Source: an uncultured bacterium (GTDB lineage: Bacteria > Bacteroidota > Ignavibacteria > Kapaibacteriales > UBA4661). Taken from it: a stretch of 64,000 nucleotides of DNA. The position numbers and the translations under genes were made by a program. Positions within the stretch are counted from its first letter, which is position 1. Every line of letters begins with the position of its first letter. The notes under the pieces were generated by a model. It did not search any database. It was not told the origin of the DNA and saw only the letters and a list, made by a program, of their open reading frames with translations. The DNA is taken from contig CALCNX010000049.1 of the NCBI GenBank assembly GCA_937899715.1, positions 124,001 through 188,000 of the forward strand, read 5' to 3'. Below are positions 8,426 to 17,355 of the stretch, piece by piece.

Positions 8426-9199
8426 ATGCATCTTCTTCATGTCTTTCAAAGTGAATGGCTAAAAACGAGACGTAGCCTTGCGTCGTGGTTGGTCATTGTG
8501 GGTGGATTGTTTACTCCCATTGTAATTTTCCTTGCCAGAATGCGGCAACCGAAAGCGCTACCGATCGTGTACCAAACACCACACTTCTGGCAAACCGTTT
8601 GGAATCAATCGTGGGAATCTATGGCTATGTTTATGTTCCCAATGGGAATCATCATGGCGACGGGCTTAATTACGCAACTGGAGTTCAAAAATAACACGTG
8701 GAAACAGCTTCATACCACACCGCAGAGGCTCTCCGTCATTTATTGTATGAAACTCTTTATCGTGCTTCTCATGCTTCTGCAAGTATTTGTAGCGTTCAAT
8801 GCTTGTTTGTATATTTTCACGGTCTTACCCGTCCTTCTGGTGAAGGGCGTTGCATATCCCGCAGCAACACTTGACTGGATGCTCTTTCTGCGTGGCAATG
8901 TCAGTTATTTTATAGACTGTCTGCCGATTGTAGGACTACAGTTTTTGCTCGGGATGCACTTCAAAAACTTTCTCGTACCGCTCGGCGTGGGTTTTTTGTT
9001 CTGGATCGTTGCACTGACGGGAATACAATGGGAATACAACTACATTCTGCCATACAGTTACCCAATGTTGGATTATTTAGTCAATACGGGGCGCAAAATC
9101 ACCGTTAATGGAGATATACACACGTTTTCGATGCTCTACTTTGGAGCCTTCGCATTGGTAGGATACGCGATGTATATTTGGAAAAATGATAAAGGCTGA
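8426..9199 (+). CDS. ABC-2 type permease, lantibiotic-immunity-like
   Basis: This 257-residue protein begins with the SEWLKTRRSLASWL segment typical of ABC-2 permeases of the BcrB/MutE/EpiE type and has about six membrane segments (near residues 20-36, 65-85, 105-130, 155-180, 185-205 and 230-248). It is the membrane half of the exporter whose ATPase is encoded just upstream. Sequence identity of this group is low, so the assignment rests on topology and on the gene pair. Confidence 0.85.
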   Translation: MHLLHVFQSEWLKTRRSLASWLVIVGGLFTPIVIFLARMRQPKALPIVYQTPHFWQTVWNQSWESMAMFMFPMGIIMATGLITQLEFKNNTWKQLHTTPQRLSVIYCMKLFIVLLMLLQVFVAFNACLYIFTVLPVLLVKGVAYPAATLDWMLFLRGNVSYFIDCLPIVGLQFLLGMHFKNFLVPLGVGFLFWIVALTGIQWEYNYILPYSYPMLDYLVNTGRKITVNGDIHTFSMLYFGAFALVGYAMYIWKNDKG

Positions 9200-9253
9200 T
9201 AAAATGAAGCCAGAAGCCGCATCGGACTGAGCAATTCCCATTCTTCACGCATT

Positions 9254-10309
9254 ATGAAAAAACAATTTATTGTCGCATTGCACTTCGCCTATTGGATGTG
9301 TTATGTACTGCTCTTGGCAGTTATACTGATGCTGGTGTTTATGCAGATAGCGTTTAAGGGAAAAGGTCTCTCGCCGCTACATATCATGTTTATTGAGTTG
9401 TTTTGCGTCATGACCTGTATTCCTGCGGTGTTGTCGTTCTATGGGGCGTACACAATACTCATGCCCGGATTTTTAGCAAAAAAAAAGTTTTTGCGCTTGG
9501 GTATTGCCGGGTTTGGTATGGTTCTATTTATTAGCCTCTTGACCGCATTATTGATAGCACTTTTTTGGGGTCATCATTTTGTGTTTATCGGGACAATGAA
9601 AGGAGTGTTGGAGCAGATGGTTTTGCCTGCTCTGCTTTCCTGTATTCACGGTGTTTTGGGATTAGTCTTGAGTGGTTTTGTCAAGTGGTTCGATGAAAAT
9701 CGTATTAAAACTGCACTGCTGGAGAAAAACTTCCAAATGGAACTTGCGCTCATTAAGGCACAACTCGACCCGCATTTTCTCTTCAATACGCTCAACAACA
9801 TTGACATTCTCATCGAAAAAGACAGTGCTCGAGCTTCTGCCTATCTGAACAAGCTCTCGGATATTATGCGGTTTATGCTCTACGAAACCAAAGCCGCCAC
9901 AATACCTCTCCCGTCGGAGCTGGCATACATTGAGAAGTACATTGACCTCCAAAAAGTACGCACTGCGAACCCGGATTTTGTCCGTTTTGAGGTTGTGGGC
10001 AATGCAGCCGCATGGAATCTCGCACCGATGCTTTTTATGCCCTTTATCGAAAATGCGTTCAAGTTTGCTGAACATAAGAAGGTAGGCACAGCCGTCAGCA
10101 TTTCTTTTCACCTTCGGGCAGAAGAGTGCCAGTTTGAATGTAGCAATGCCTATACGGACAATATTTCTGCTATTGAGGGACAAAGCGGCTTAGGCAGCGA
10201 TTTGATACGGCGGCGATTAGAACTACTTTACCCGAAAGCGCACGAACTCAGCATTAGCACCGAAAATAACGTTTACCGTGTTCGGTTGGTTCTGAAGTTG
10301 ATACCTTGA
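9254..10309 (+). CDS. LytS/YehU-type sensor histidine kinase
   Basis: This 351-residue protein has four predicted membrane segments (about 7-34, 41-70, 80-106, 120-146) and then a cytoplasmic His_kinase domain. The phospho-acceptor is H174 in AQLDPHFLFNTLNN. The N box is FIENAFKF and a G-box-like stretch is GQSGLGSDLIRRRLELLYP. No sensor domain is seen outside the membrane, so it may sense through its membrane part or the ABC exporter, as in Bce-type modules. Its partner is probably the LytTR regulator at 10393, although a terminator-like hairpin lies between them. Confidence 0.92.
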   Translation: MKKQFIVALHFAYWMCYVLLLAVILMLVFMQIAFKGKGLSPLHIMFIELFCVMTCIPAVLSFYGAYTILMPGFLAKKKFLRLGIAGFGMVLFISLLTALLIALFWGHHFVFIGTMKGVLEQMVLPALLSCIHGVLGLVLSGFVKWFDENRIKTALLEKNFQMELALIKAQLDPHFLFNTLNNIDILIEKDSARASAYLNKLSDIMRFMLYETKAATIPLPSELAYIEKYIDLQKVRTANPDFVRFEVVGNAAAWNLAPMLFMPFIENAFKFAEHKKVGTAVSISFHLRAEECQFECSNAYTDNISAIEGQSGLGSDLIRRRLELLYPKAHELSISTENNVYRVRLVLKLIP

Positions 10310-10327
10310 AATTGATACGAACAAGAA

Positions 10328-10367
10328 AGTCTGGGCGTTTCTATTGGAGGCGCTCAGACCTTTTTTA
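10328..10367 (+). terminator. Terminator between the histidine kinase and the LytTR regulator
   Basis: GTCTGGGCG (about 10329-10337) pairs with CGCTCAGAC (10351-10359) with one G-T pair, and CTTTTTTA follows. A site TATATTTG at 10381-10388, of the Bacteroidota -7 type, lies just after it, so the regulator may have its own transcript. Confidence 0.7.
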
Positions 10368-10392
10368 TTGCTAAATACCGTATATTTGCCGG

Positions 10393-11085
10393 ATGAAAAC
10401 AACCTGTATTATCGTCGAGGATGAACCCCTTGCTCTGGAGCGCACCGCGGGCTATGTGGCGAAAATTCCAACGCTGCATCTGCTTGCCACGTTTGATAAT
10501 GCGCTTGATGTCTTTGTGTTTCTGAAGGCGAACGCGGTGGATATTCTCTTTTTGGACATCAATCTCGGCGAACTTTCCGGGCTGCAGCTGCTTGAATCTA
10601 TGCGTTTGCAGAGCCGCGTCATTCTCACGACAGCGTATTCGGAATATGCACTCAAAGGATTCGACCTGAATGTTACCGATTATCTCCTGAAGCCCTTCAC
10701 CTTTGAGCGCTTTTTGCAAGCTGTGGACAAGGCACAATACCTCAATCCTCAGAAACACGAGGCAGAACAAAAAACGTTCATCTTTGTCAAAACCGAGAAT
10801 CGCTTGGAAAAAGTTGTTTTTAGCGATTTGCTCTACATCGAAGGAATGCGTGATTATCGTAAAATTCACCTTGTAGGAAAAACGATACTGACGCTCCAAA
10901 CCTTCAGCGAATTAGAACAAGCAATTCCGCCGAATGTGGCTTGTAGAGTGCATAAATCCTACATGGTTGCACTGGATACCATTGAAATCATAGAGCGAGA
11001 CCGTATTCGACTCAAGGGCATGGGGAATCTGTTAATTCCGATTTCAGAGACATATAAGCAACATTTTTTTTCAAGGGTTCATTGA
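10393..11085 (+). CDS. LytTR-family response regulator
   Basis: This 230-residue protein has a receiver domain at residues 1-120 with acidic pocket E9-D10-E11, phospho-acceptor D55 (ILFLDINLG) and a conserved Lys in DYLLKPF. A LytTR DNA-binding domain covers about 130-228 (FVKTENRLEKV, LLYIEGMRDYRKIHL, CRVHKSYMV). It probably acts with the LytS-type kinase just upstream and controls the ABC exporter. The start ATG lies only 4 bases after a TATATTTG site, so a nearly leaderless transcript is possible. Confidence 0.93.
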   Translation: MKTTCIIVEDEPLALERTAGYVAKIPTLHLLATFDNALDVFVFLKANAVDILFLDINLGELSGLQLLESMRLQSRVILTTAYSEYALKGFDLNVTDYLLKPFTFERFLQAVDKAQYLNPQKHEAEQKTFIFVKTENRLEKVVFSDLLYIEGMRDYRKIHLVGKTILTLQTFSELEQAIPPNVACRVHKSYMVALDTIEIIERDRIRLKGMGNLLIPISETYKQHFFSRVH

Positions 11086-11104
11086 AAATATATTAAAAAT
11101 CCTT

Positions 11105-11638
11105 ATGACCAACGTTTTTATCCTTCCCGGACTCGGTAATTCCGGCGAACAGCACTGGCAAAGCCAATGGCAGACGCTTCATCCCGAATGGCAACGCATC
11201 ATGCAAGACGACTGGGACACGCCCCACTGCGCCGATTGGGTGCGGCGCATTGACGAAACGCTTGCAACGGTTCCGGCGGGGACGGCTGTTTTGGTGGCGC
11301 ATAGCTCCTCGTGTGCTGCTGTGGCGCATCTGGCACAAATGACCAAGAATCGCATTAAAGGTGCTCTTCTTGTTGCACCATCCGACCCGCTTGGCGTTGC
11401 CTATCCGGCAGGACCGAAGGGCTTCGCGCCTGTGCCGCTTGTGCGGTTGCCGTTTCCAAGTATTGTCGTTGCATCGGAAGATGACGAATACATTGCGCTC
11501 GAGCAAGCACGGAAATATGCCGAAGCCTGGGGAAGCCGCTTTGTGAATATCGGCGCAAAGGGGCATATCAACTCCACCTCCGGGCTTGGCGAATGGCGCG
11601 AGGGCTTGGTGCTGCTGGAAACGCTCATTGCTTTATGA
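11105..11638 (+). CDS. RBBP9/YdeN-family serine hydrolase
   Basis: This 177-residue protein has the start FILPGLGNSGEQHWQSQW typical of the RBBP9/YdeN alpha/beta-hydrolase group. The nucleophile elbow is VAHSSSC, with Ser in place of the usual first glycine position variants; the acidic residue lies in ASEDDEY, and the His in KGHINSTSGLG. Length fits this short family. The substrate is unknown in general. It begins 19 bases after the LytTR regulator and may be in the same transcript. Confidence 0.9.
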   Translation: MTNVFILPGLGNSGEQHWQSQWQTLHPEWQRIMQDDWDTPHCADWVRRIDETLATVPAGTAVLVAHSSSCAAVAHLAQMTKNRIKGALLVAPSDPLGVAYPAGPKGFAPVPLVRLPFPSIVVASEDDEYIALEQARKYAEAWGSRFVNIGAKGHINSTSGLGEWREGLVLLETLIAL

Positions 11639-11965
11639 AAGCGGTACGGTTCATATCAAGAAAAGCGATAATCACACCTTGCAAAATTATTGTCTTGACA
11701 AGAGTGTGACACACTTCCGAGGTCGCACAAAGAAGTTTTCTGCAATCCATGTCAGTTTTTTTGGTTGGATGCTACAAAATATCTATATTTGCAACCTGTG
11801 TTTTTTACTGTGCATCGGCGCACGTAAGCGATGAAACACCAAATTGTTATATATGCGCTCTGCGAACAACCGTTCACAAGCAAGCACCCAATGTGTAGCA
11901 ATGCCTCTCTAGCCGAATCTGTTTTAACCCATTAAGTTTTGTACGTTTTTTCGTTTCGTGTTGAT
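11639..11965 (+). other. Intergenic region upstream of rpsA
   Basis: No gene is seen in these 327 bases. They hold one promoter-like site at 11760-11791 and an AT-rich leader of about 170 bases before rpsA. I found no structured RNA element that I can name. Confidence 0.6.
11760..11791 (+). promoter_or_regulatory. Bacteroidota-type promoter for rpsA
   Basis: TTTG at 11760-11763 is followed after 20 bases by TATATTTG at 11784-11791. This fits the TTTG/TTG-N17-23-TAnnTTTG pattern recognised by the Bacteroidota primary sigma factor. The nearest downstream gene is rpsA. Confidence 0.65.
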
Positions 11966-13387
11966 ATGACTGACGAACAACAAGTAGAAATCGCTAGCGA
12001 AGCCGCAGTAGAAGCCACCGCAACAGCTACCCCTGTCGCGGAAGTTCCCGCCGCCATAGCTCAGGAAGCCGCTCCAGTAGCCGCATCCACACAAGAAGCA
12101 ACCACGCCGCAGTCAGATGCTCCGCAGGCAGAAGCAGCGGTGCCGGAAGCACCTAAGCAGCCGGAGTATGATGTTGAGCAACTCTATCCCGAAATCGTTG
12201 CCGCCAAAAACGGCAAAACAACGCTTGAGGTAACGGGCTTGCGCCGTGTACGTGGCGGTATTTTGGTGGGATACAAGGGTATGCCGCTCTTTTTACCAAC
12301 CTCGCATCTGTCGCTCAAGGCAAACCCTAGCGAAAATGAGCTTCTTGGCTTGATTCAGCAAACATTCCCCGTTCATGTTCATGAGTTGAACGACGAGGAC
12401 AAAACAAAAGTGATTGTAACGCGCCGTAAAATCCTCCGTGTTGACCATATGAAAGACTTTCAGGTTGGTCAAATCGTCGAGGGCAAAGTGGTGTCGTTCA
12501 CCGATTTTGGCGCTTTCGTCAATCTTGGTGGCGTGGACGGCATGGTACACGTCTCGGCAATTTCCCGCCGACGTATCAATCATCCCTCCGAAGTGCTGAA
12601 AAAAGGCGATACCGTTCGTGCGGTTATCAAAGACATCAACGAATCCGGTCAGCGTCTCTCACTCTCCATGCGAGAACTGGAAGCAGACCCGTGGCAAGGT
12701 GCAGCCGCAGAATTTACTCCCGGCTCACGTCACAAAGGAAAAGTAAAAAGCCTGACAGCATTCGGTGTGTATGTAGAACTCAAAGCTGGAGTAGAAGGCT
12801 TGGTTCACATCTCCGAAATGTCGTGGGCACGCCGCATCAAGCACCCATCCGAAATTTTCCAAGCCGGACAAGAAATTGAAGTTCAAGTCCTCGAAATTTC
12901 TGAGGAAAAACAAAAAGTATCTCTTGGCTACAAACAAACGCAGCCGAATCCCTGGGCAACAATTGCCGAGCGCTTCAAAGTAGGCGATAAAATCGAAGGC
13001 GTTGTTCGTGAAGCAATTGAGCGTGGCGTGGTGGTCAACATCGCTGACGATATTGATGCCTTCATGCCCAAAGGCAAGATGCACCCGTCTCTTCGCGGTA
13101 AAGCACAACCGTTCCAAGTGGGCGACAAAATCGAAGGCTTATTCGTCATGGACGTTGTGCCGGACAACCACTCGCTTATTCTTGGCATGGAAGGTTTCGA
13201 CCAAGGTGCTAATAAGCCCGAGCGCGGTGACCGTCCTGAGCGCGGCGACAGAGGCGAACGCGGTGAGCGTCGTCCGCGCCAGCAACAGCAAGAGCAAGTG
13301 GCTATTCCTGAGCAAAAACAAGAAGTAAGCCTTGCTGACTTGCTTTCCGACGACGAAAAACGCAAACTCTTCGGCAGCGAGAACTAA
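11966..13387 (+). CDS. rpsA: 30S ribosomal protein S1
   Basis: I use ATG 11966; a TTG nine codons upstream is also in frame. The 473-residue protein has an acidic Ala/Glu/Pro-rich N-terminal tail (about 1-65), then four S1 RNA-binding modules (about 70-145, 160-230, 245-320, 335-410). The clearest are VGQIVEGKVVSFTDFGAFVNLGG and GSRHKGKVKSLTAFGVYV. An Arg/Gly/Asp/Glu-rich linker of GDRPERGD type and a C-terminal acidic helix end the protein. S1 binds mRNA on the small ribosomal subunit. It has four modules instead of the six in Escherichia coli, as in several shorter bacterial S1 proteins. Confidence 0.9.
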   Translation: MTDEQQVEIASEAAVEATATATPVAEVPAAIAQEAAPVAASTQEATTPQSDAPQAEAAVPEAPKQPEYDVEQLYPEIVAAKNGKTTLEVTGLRRVRGGILVGYKGMPLFLPTSHLSLKANPSENELLGLIQQTFPVHVHELNDEDKTKVIVTRRKILRVDHMKDFQVGQIVEGKVVSFTDFGAFVNLGGVDGMVHVSAISRRRINHPSEVLKKGDTVRAVIKDINESGQRLSLSMRELEADPWQGAAAEFTPGSRHKGKVKSLTAFGVYVELKAGVEGLVHISEMSWARRIKHPSEIFQAGQEIEVQVLEISEEKQKVSLGYKQTQPNPWATIAERFKVGDKIEGVVREAIERGVVVNIADDIDAFMPKGKMHPSLRGKAQPFQVGDKIEGLFVMDVVPDNHSLILGMEGFDQGANKPERGDRPERGDRGERGERRPRQQQQEQVAIPEQKQEVSLADLLSDDEKRKLFGSEN

Positions 13388-13431
13388 TGCGCTGCGCCCG
13401 CAAGAGCGTTAAAAAATGTTAGCAAATAGAC

Positions 13432-13468
13432 AAAAAAGCCGGACTGCCCACAGTAGCTCGGCTTTTTT
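13432..13468 (+). terminator. Terminator after rpsA
   Basis: AAAAAAGCCGGAC (13432-13444) pairs with the GCTCGGCTTTTTT arm ending at 13467; the T run belongs to the 3' arm. It lies about 45 bases after the rpsA stop. The A-rich 5' arm would allow termination from the other side as well. Confidence 0.8.
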
Positions 13469-13553
13469 GCGTATATTGCGCTCTCGTTATTGCATTACCC
13501 TGACTTGCACGTTTTTCTTTGTGCTTTCTTGTCCCACATAGCCCCCATTCACT

Positions 13554-14444
13554 ATGCCCGTTCTCAAAAGCATCACGACAGTACGATTGTTCCTGACCGT
13601 GATTATCGTTGGAGCGCTTGCAACTGCGCCCCTCGCGGCACAAAAGACGGAAACCAATAAGCCAAGCGGTAAGAAAACTCCGGAGAAGGCATCGGAAAAA
13701 CAATCGGACAAGTCTTCTGAGAAACCTTCTTCACGTCCGATACTTGAAAAACCCCAGGAATTTACCCCGCAGCAGATTATCACTGCCGACACCACCTCCG
13801 CACCCGTTCAGGACTCGACGGTGCTCGGCACAACACCACCCGGCGAGTATCCATTCTCGCCCGCACAAGACCGTGCTTTTTATGAAGCACTGCGCTTTGA
13901 TATTTCACCACGCACGCGGTTTCAGTTCGCAGCCCGGCAATTCTCTCTCATGTGGCTTGCGGCGCAAGAAGCACGAAAATATACGCCGCAAGAATCTGCT
14001 ATTGCAGCGATGAATTCGATAGACCCACGCGCATTTGTTCCCACACCCAAAGAACAAACCTTTTACAATTACGGCATCGCCCAATCATTCACCATCCCGG
14101 GCGTATTCGATCCCTTTGGGCGCTACGGCGGGCTTCCGGGCGTAGGCGGTTCGGGTATCAGCATTCCGCTCTCCCTTATCGGCTCCTTGCTTGGGCTGAC
14201 CGAGGACGTAACGCCGACCATTCGTTACACCGTTGAGCAACCATGCGAGGTAGAGGTGGTCATTTATTCCATCCAAGCGATTGCAATTACTCGCATTCTC
14301 AAAGCACCACACAATGCGGGCGGATACTCAGTAACGTGGAATCTCAAGAACGATGCAGGGATGCGAGTTCCAACGGGCGATTATATTGCCGAGGTGCGTA
14401 TTGGCAACTCATCCTATATCCGCAAGCGGATTCGTATTGGATAA
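13554..14444 (+). CDS. Secreted protein with FlgD/T9SS-like C-terminal Ig fold
   Basis: This 296-residue protein has a signal peptide (cut near ALA-A, about residue 28), a Lys/Ser/Glu/Pro-rich low-complexity stretch (about 30-75), and a middle part without recognised motifs. The last 75 residues resemble the FlgD-like Ig fold used near type IX secretion sorting domains: TIRYTVEQPCEVEVVIYS, then GGYSVTWNLKNDAG and P-T-G-DYIAEV. It is probably an envelope or secreted structural protein. The function is unknown. The terminator that follows lies at 14617-14654 and is shared with the convergent acyl-CoA dehydrogenase gene. Confidence 0.7.
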   Translation: MPVLKSITTVRLFLTVIIVGALATAPLAAQKTETNKPSGKKTPEKASEKQSDKSSEKPSSRPILEKPQEFTPQQIITADTTSAPVQDSTVLGTTPPGEYPFSPAQDRAFYEALRFDISPRTRFQFAARQFSLMWLAAQEARKYTPQESAIAAMNSIDPRAFVPTPKEQTFYNYGIAQSFTIPGVFDPFGRYGGLPGVGGSGISIPLSLIGSLLGLTEDVTPTIRYTVEQPCEVEVVIYSIQAIAITRILKAPHNAGGYSVTWNLKNDAGMRVPTGDYIAEVRIGNSSYIRKRIRIG

Positions 14445-14482
14445 TTCGTGCAGAACAATAGTCTGGGCATTTCGGATGGAGT

Positions 14483-14558
14483 GCGGAATTTTAATTCCGC
14501 GAGCATACACAACCCCGCTTCAATACTGGATATATTTTTTGCGGAATTTTAATTCCGC
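14483..14558. repeat. Two copies of an 18-bp palindrome
   Basis: GCGGAATTTTAATTCCGC occurs at 14483-14500 and again at 14541-14558. Each copy is two 8-base inverted arms around TT, and the two copies start 58 bases apart. They lie between two convergent genes. The second copy is flanked by CTGGA (14526-14530) and TCCAG, which could extend its stem. They look like small REP-like or bidirectional-terminator units. Confidence 0.75.
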
Positions 14559-14616
14559 AACTCCAGGTTAAAGTAATATTCGGACTATTGGTAAAATAAA
14601 AATCAAAAGAAAACGG

Positions 14617-14654
14617 AAAAAGACTTCCTCTGCAAATGTAGGGGAAGTCTTTTC
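14617..14654. terminator. Bidirectional terminator between convergent genes
   Basis: AAAAGACTTCC (about 14618-14628) pairs perfectly with GGAAGTCTTTT (14643-14653), leaving a 14-base loop. The A run and T run on either side make it usable for the upstream plus-strand gene and for the acyl-CoA dehydrogenase on the minus strand. Confidence 0.85.
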
Positions 14655-14690
14655 TATGTTGACATTTTTGGGGGAGATTCTGTCAGTCTC

Positions 14691-15860
14691 TTACGCCAAG
14701 ACATTTCGTGCAATCACCATGCGCTGCACTTCGCTTGTGCCTTCGCCGATGGTGAGCAGTTTAGAATCGCGCCAGAGTTTTTCAACCGGATAATCTTTGG
14801 TGTAGCCATAGCCGCCGTGAATCTGAACGGAATCCTCGGCAATAGCGACAGAGGCTTCGCTGGCGAACATTTTCGCTTGTGCCGCTTCGAGCGTTACTTT
14901 CATGCCGTTGTCTTTCATCCACGCTGCTTTGAAGGTGAGAAGTCGTGCCGCCTCTATTTTCATGGACATCTCGGCAATTTTGAACTGAATTGCCTGCATA
15001 TCCGAAAGCGCTTTGCCGAACTGCTTGCGGGATTGTGCATATTTGACCGCGTGGCTCATGGCTGCTTCTGCCAAGCCAAGCGATAGTGCTGCAATTGAGA
15101 TACGACCACCGTCCAAGATTTGAAGTGCTTGAATAAAGCCTTCGCCTTCGCCACCAATTAAATTTTCCGCCGGAACGCGCACGTTCTCAAGTGTCAGCCC
15201 TGCCGTGTCGCTGCACCGCATACCGACTTTGTTTTCTTTTTTCGAGCCGTAAAAACCTTTCATACTTTTGTCCACCACAAAGGCAGAAATGCCCTTGCCG
15301 CCTTTGCTGCGATCGGTAATGGCAAGCATAACGCAGATGTTACCAACGTTGCCGTGCGTAATGAAGTTTTTCGAGCCGTTCAGAATCCAATCGTCGCCAT
15401 CGCGGACGGCGGTGGTCAGCATACCGCTTGCATCCGAGCCGGAGCCGGGTTCTGTTAAGCCCCACGCACCCATAGTGGAGCCGCTTGCAAGCTGCGGAAT
15501 ATATTTTTGCTTCAGTGCCTCGCTGCCAAAATTGAGAATATGTCCTGTTCCCAAGCCATTGTGCGCTGCCACACCAAGCGCGATAGCAGGGCAGGCTTTG
15601 GCAATTTCTTCAACAATAAGAGCATATTCGACATATCCCATACCGCTTCCACCCAATTCTGGCGGAACCATAATGCCCAAAAAGCCCAAATCACCGAGTT
15701 TTTTGAAAATTTCGTGCGGGAATTCTTGCGTTTCGTCGAAGTGAAGCGCGTGAGGAGCGATTTCATTTTGCGCAAACGAGCGTGCAGTGTCGCGGATAGC
15801 CTCTTGCTCGGGGGTGAGCGAAAAGTCTAGACCTGCCGTCGTTTCAAGCGTTGCAGTCAT
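14691..15860 (-). CDS. Acyl-CoA dehydrogenase
   Basis: I use the ATG at 15858-15860; the open frame extends 13 codons further without support. The 389-residue flavoenzyme has the family's AWGLTEPGSGSDA FAD/substrate motif, TGLTLENVRVP-type strand, RKQFGKAL, and the catalytic Glu in GEGTSEVQRMVIARN near the C-terminus. It oxidises acyl-CoA to trans-2-enoyl-CoA and passes electrons to ETF; chain-length preference cannot be read. A promoter-like site lies about 67 bases upstream at 15927-15959. No other beta-oxidation gene is adjacent, but a 2,4-dienoyl-CoA reductase type gene lies at 46995-47852. Confidence 0.95.
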   Translation of the reverse strand: MTATLETTAGLDFSLTPEQEAIRDTARSFAQNEIAPHALHFDETQEFPHEIFKKLGDLGFLGIMVPPELGGSGMGYVEYALIVEEIAKACPAIALGVAAHNGLGTGHILNFGSEALKQKYIPQLASGSTMGAWGLTEPGSGSDASGMLTTAVRDGDDWILNGSKNFITHGNVGNICVMLAITDRSKGGKGISAFVVDKSMKGFYGSKKENKVGMRCSDTAGLTLENVRVPAENLIGGEGEGFIQALQILDGGRISIAALSLGLAEAAMSHAVKYAQSRKQFGKALSDMQAIQFKIAEMSMKIEAARLLTFKAAWMKDNGMKVTLEAAQAKMFASEASVAIAEDSVQIHGGYGYTKDYPVEKLWRDSKLLTIGEGTSEVQRMVIARNVLA

Positions 15861-15926
15861 GGCAAACCTTTGGTAAAAACAAGTGAAAAAGACCGTCAAA
15901 AACGGATGAACACAACAAATGCGTTA

Positions 15927-15959
15927 CAAAAATACGACGGCGAGAGGGTCAAATTCAAA
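15927..15959 (-). promoter_or_regulatory. Bacteroidota-type promoter for the acyl-CoA dehydrogenase gene
   Basis: On the minus strand TTTG (15959-15956) is followed after 21 bases by TATTTTTG (15934-15927). This fits TTTG-N17-23-TAnnTTTG. The start codon of the acyl-CoA dehydrogenase lies 67 bases further on. Confidence 0.6.
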
Positions 15960-16062
15960 GTATTTTTTCGCCATGAGCGAAAAAATTTGTGTATTGATTA
16001 ACGGAGCAAATGAAAAGCGGTCAAGATTCGTGTTCTCATGCAGTATAGCCGACATCTTGCAC

Positions 16063-17355
16063 TCAAAGTGCATCTTTCCGTATCGTAATGGCGTAGCGGT
16101 GCGCTGCCAAGCCTTCTGACTCTGCCATTATTTCCACTGCGCTGCCGATAGAAGCAATGCCTTCCTGCGTTAGGCGCTGGAAGGTGATTTTCTTCACAAA
16201 GCTATCCACCGACACGCCGCTATATGCCCGTGCATAGCCGTTTGTGGGCAGAGTATGGTTTGTGCCGGAAGCGTAATCCCCGGCAGATTCGGGAGAGTAA
16301 TGCCCTAGAAAAATTGACCCTGCGTTGACAATACGTTCTGCAATCGTGTCTGCATCGTCCGTCGCAATGATAAGGTGCTCGGCGGCGTATTCGTTGGCAA
16401 AGTCAATCGCTTCGTCCATCGTGGCAAAAAGTACAGCCCGGCTGTTTGCAAGGGCTTTTTCGGCAACAGCACCACGCGGCAGAAGAAGTAATTGCCTGTC
16501 AATCTCCTCCAATACCGCTTGAATACTTGCTTCTGAAGTGGTAATAAAAACAACCTGACTGTCTGCACCGTGCTCTGCTTGCGAAAGAAGATCGGCGGCG
16601 ACAAAAGCAGGGCGACAAGTATGGTCTGCCAGCACAGCCACTTCCGATGGTCCGGCGGGCATATCAATGGCAACGCCGCTTCGCTGCGCAAGCTGCTTGG
16701 CAACGGTAACGTATTGATTCCCCGGACCAAAGATTTTATCAACCTTTGGCACTGTTTCCGTACCGTAGGTAAGCGCAGCGATTGCCTGTGCGCCGCCAAC
16801 TTTGATGACGCGGCGCACCCCAACGAGATTCGCCGTGTACAAAATGGCAGGATGGATGGAATTGTCTGCTTGCGGTGGCGTACAGAGTACGCGCTCCGGC
16901 ACACCGACAAGTGCTGCGGGTACACCAAGCATCAAAATCGTTGAAAACAGCGGAGCCGTGCCGCCGGGGATATACAAGCCCACGCGCTGAATCGGTACGG
17001 ATTTGCGCCAGCAAAGAACGCCCGGCTGTGTTTCGATGCGCTCGCTGCGGTATCCTGCTTCGTGCAGTTGTGTCTCGTGGAAACGCTCAATGTTGCCTTT
17101 TGCAAGACGAATCGCATCCTTGAGTTCGTCGCTAACGTGCTTTTCCGCTTCGGCAAACTCTGCCTCCGTTACTAACAACGATGGATTTTCCACGCGGTCA
17201 AATTCTTTATTGTAGTCCAAGAGTGCCGCATCACCACGCTTGCGGACGGCTTCCATGATAGGTGCTACGCGGCGCTCCATTTCCTCAAGGGCGAGTGTGG
17301 GACGTTGGACAAGGCTCGACCATTCCGAGCGCGGTGGGTGGTGAAGAATGTGCAT
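16063..17355 (-). CDS. hisD: Histidinol dehydrogenase
   Basis: I use the ATG at 17353-17355. The 430-residue zinc enzyme catalyses the last two steps of histidine synthesis (histidinol to histidine, with NAD+). Family marks are PIQRVGLYIPGGTAPLFS, GVRRVIKVGGAQAIAALTYGTE, the KIFGPGNQYVTVAK loop, DMPAGPSEV, and EYAAEHLI with GHYSPESAGDYASGTNHTLPT near the C-terminus. It stands alone, so the his genes are scattered in this genome. The MITE-like element lies about 100 bases upstream of its start. Confidence 0.97.
   Translation of the reverse strand: MHILHHPPRSEWSSLVQRPTLALEEMERRVAPIMEAVRKRGDAALLDYNKEFDRVENPSLLVTEAEFAEAEKHVSDELKDAIRLAKGNIERFHETQLHEAGYRSERIETQPGVLCWRKSVPIQRVGLYIPGGTAPLFSTILMLGVPAALVGVPERVLCTPPQADNSIHPAILYTANLVGVRRVIKVGGAQAIAALTYGTETVPKVDKIFGPGNQYVTVAKQLAQRSGVAIDMPAGPSEVAVLADHTCRPAFVAADLLSQAEHGADSQVVFITTSEASIQAVLEEIDRQLLLLPRGAVAEKALANSRAVLFATMDEAIDFANEYAAEHLIIATDDADTIAERIVNAGSIFLGHYSPESAGDYASGTNHTLPTNGYARAYSGVSVDSFVKKITFQRLTQEGIASIGSAVEIMAESEGLAAHRYAITIRKDAL

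Noticed and set aside
11586..11834. 82-codon open frame after the RBBP9-like gene
   Set aside because: It starts inside that gene, and its Cys/Trp-rich sequence shows no domain; the rest is the rpsA upstream region.
13201..13280. GC-rich near-repeats at the end of rpsA as a mobile or regulatory repeat
   Set aside because: They code for the Gly/Asp/Arg/Glu-rich linker of ribosomal protein S1 and are explained by that.
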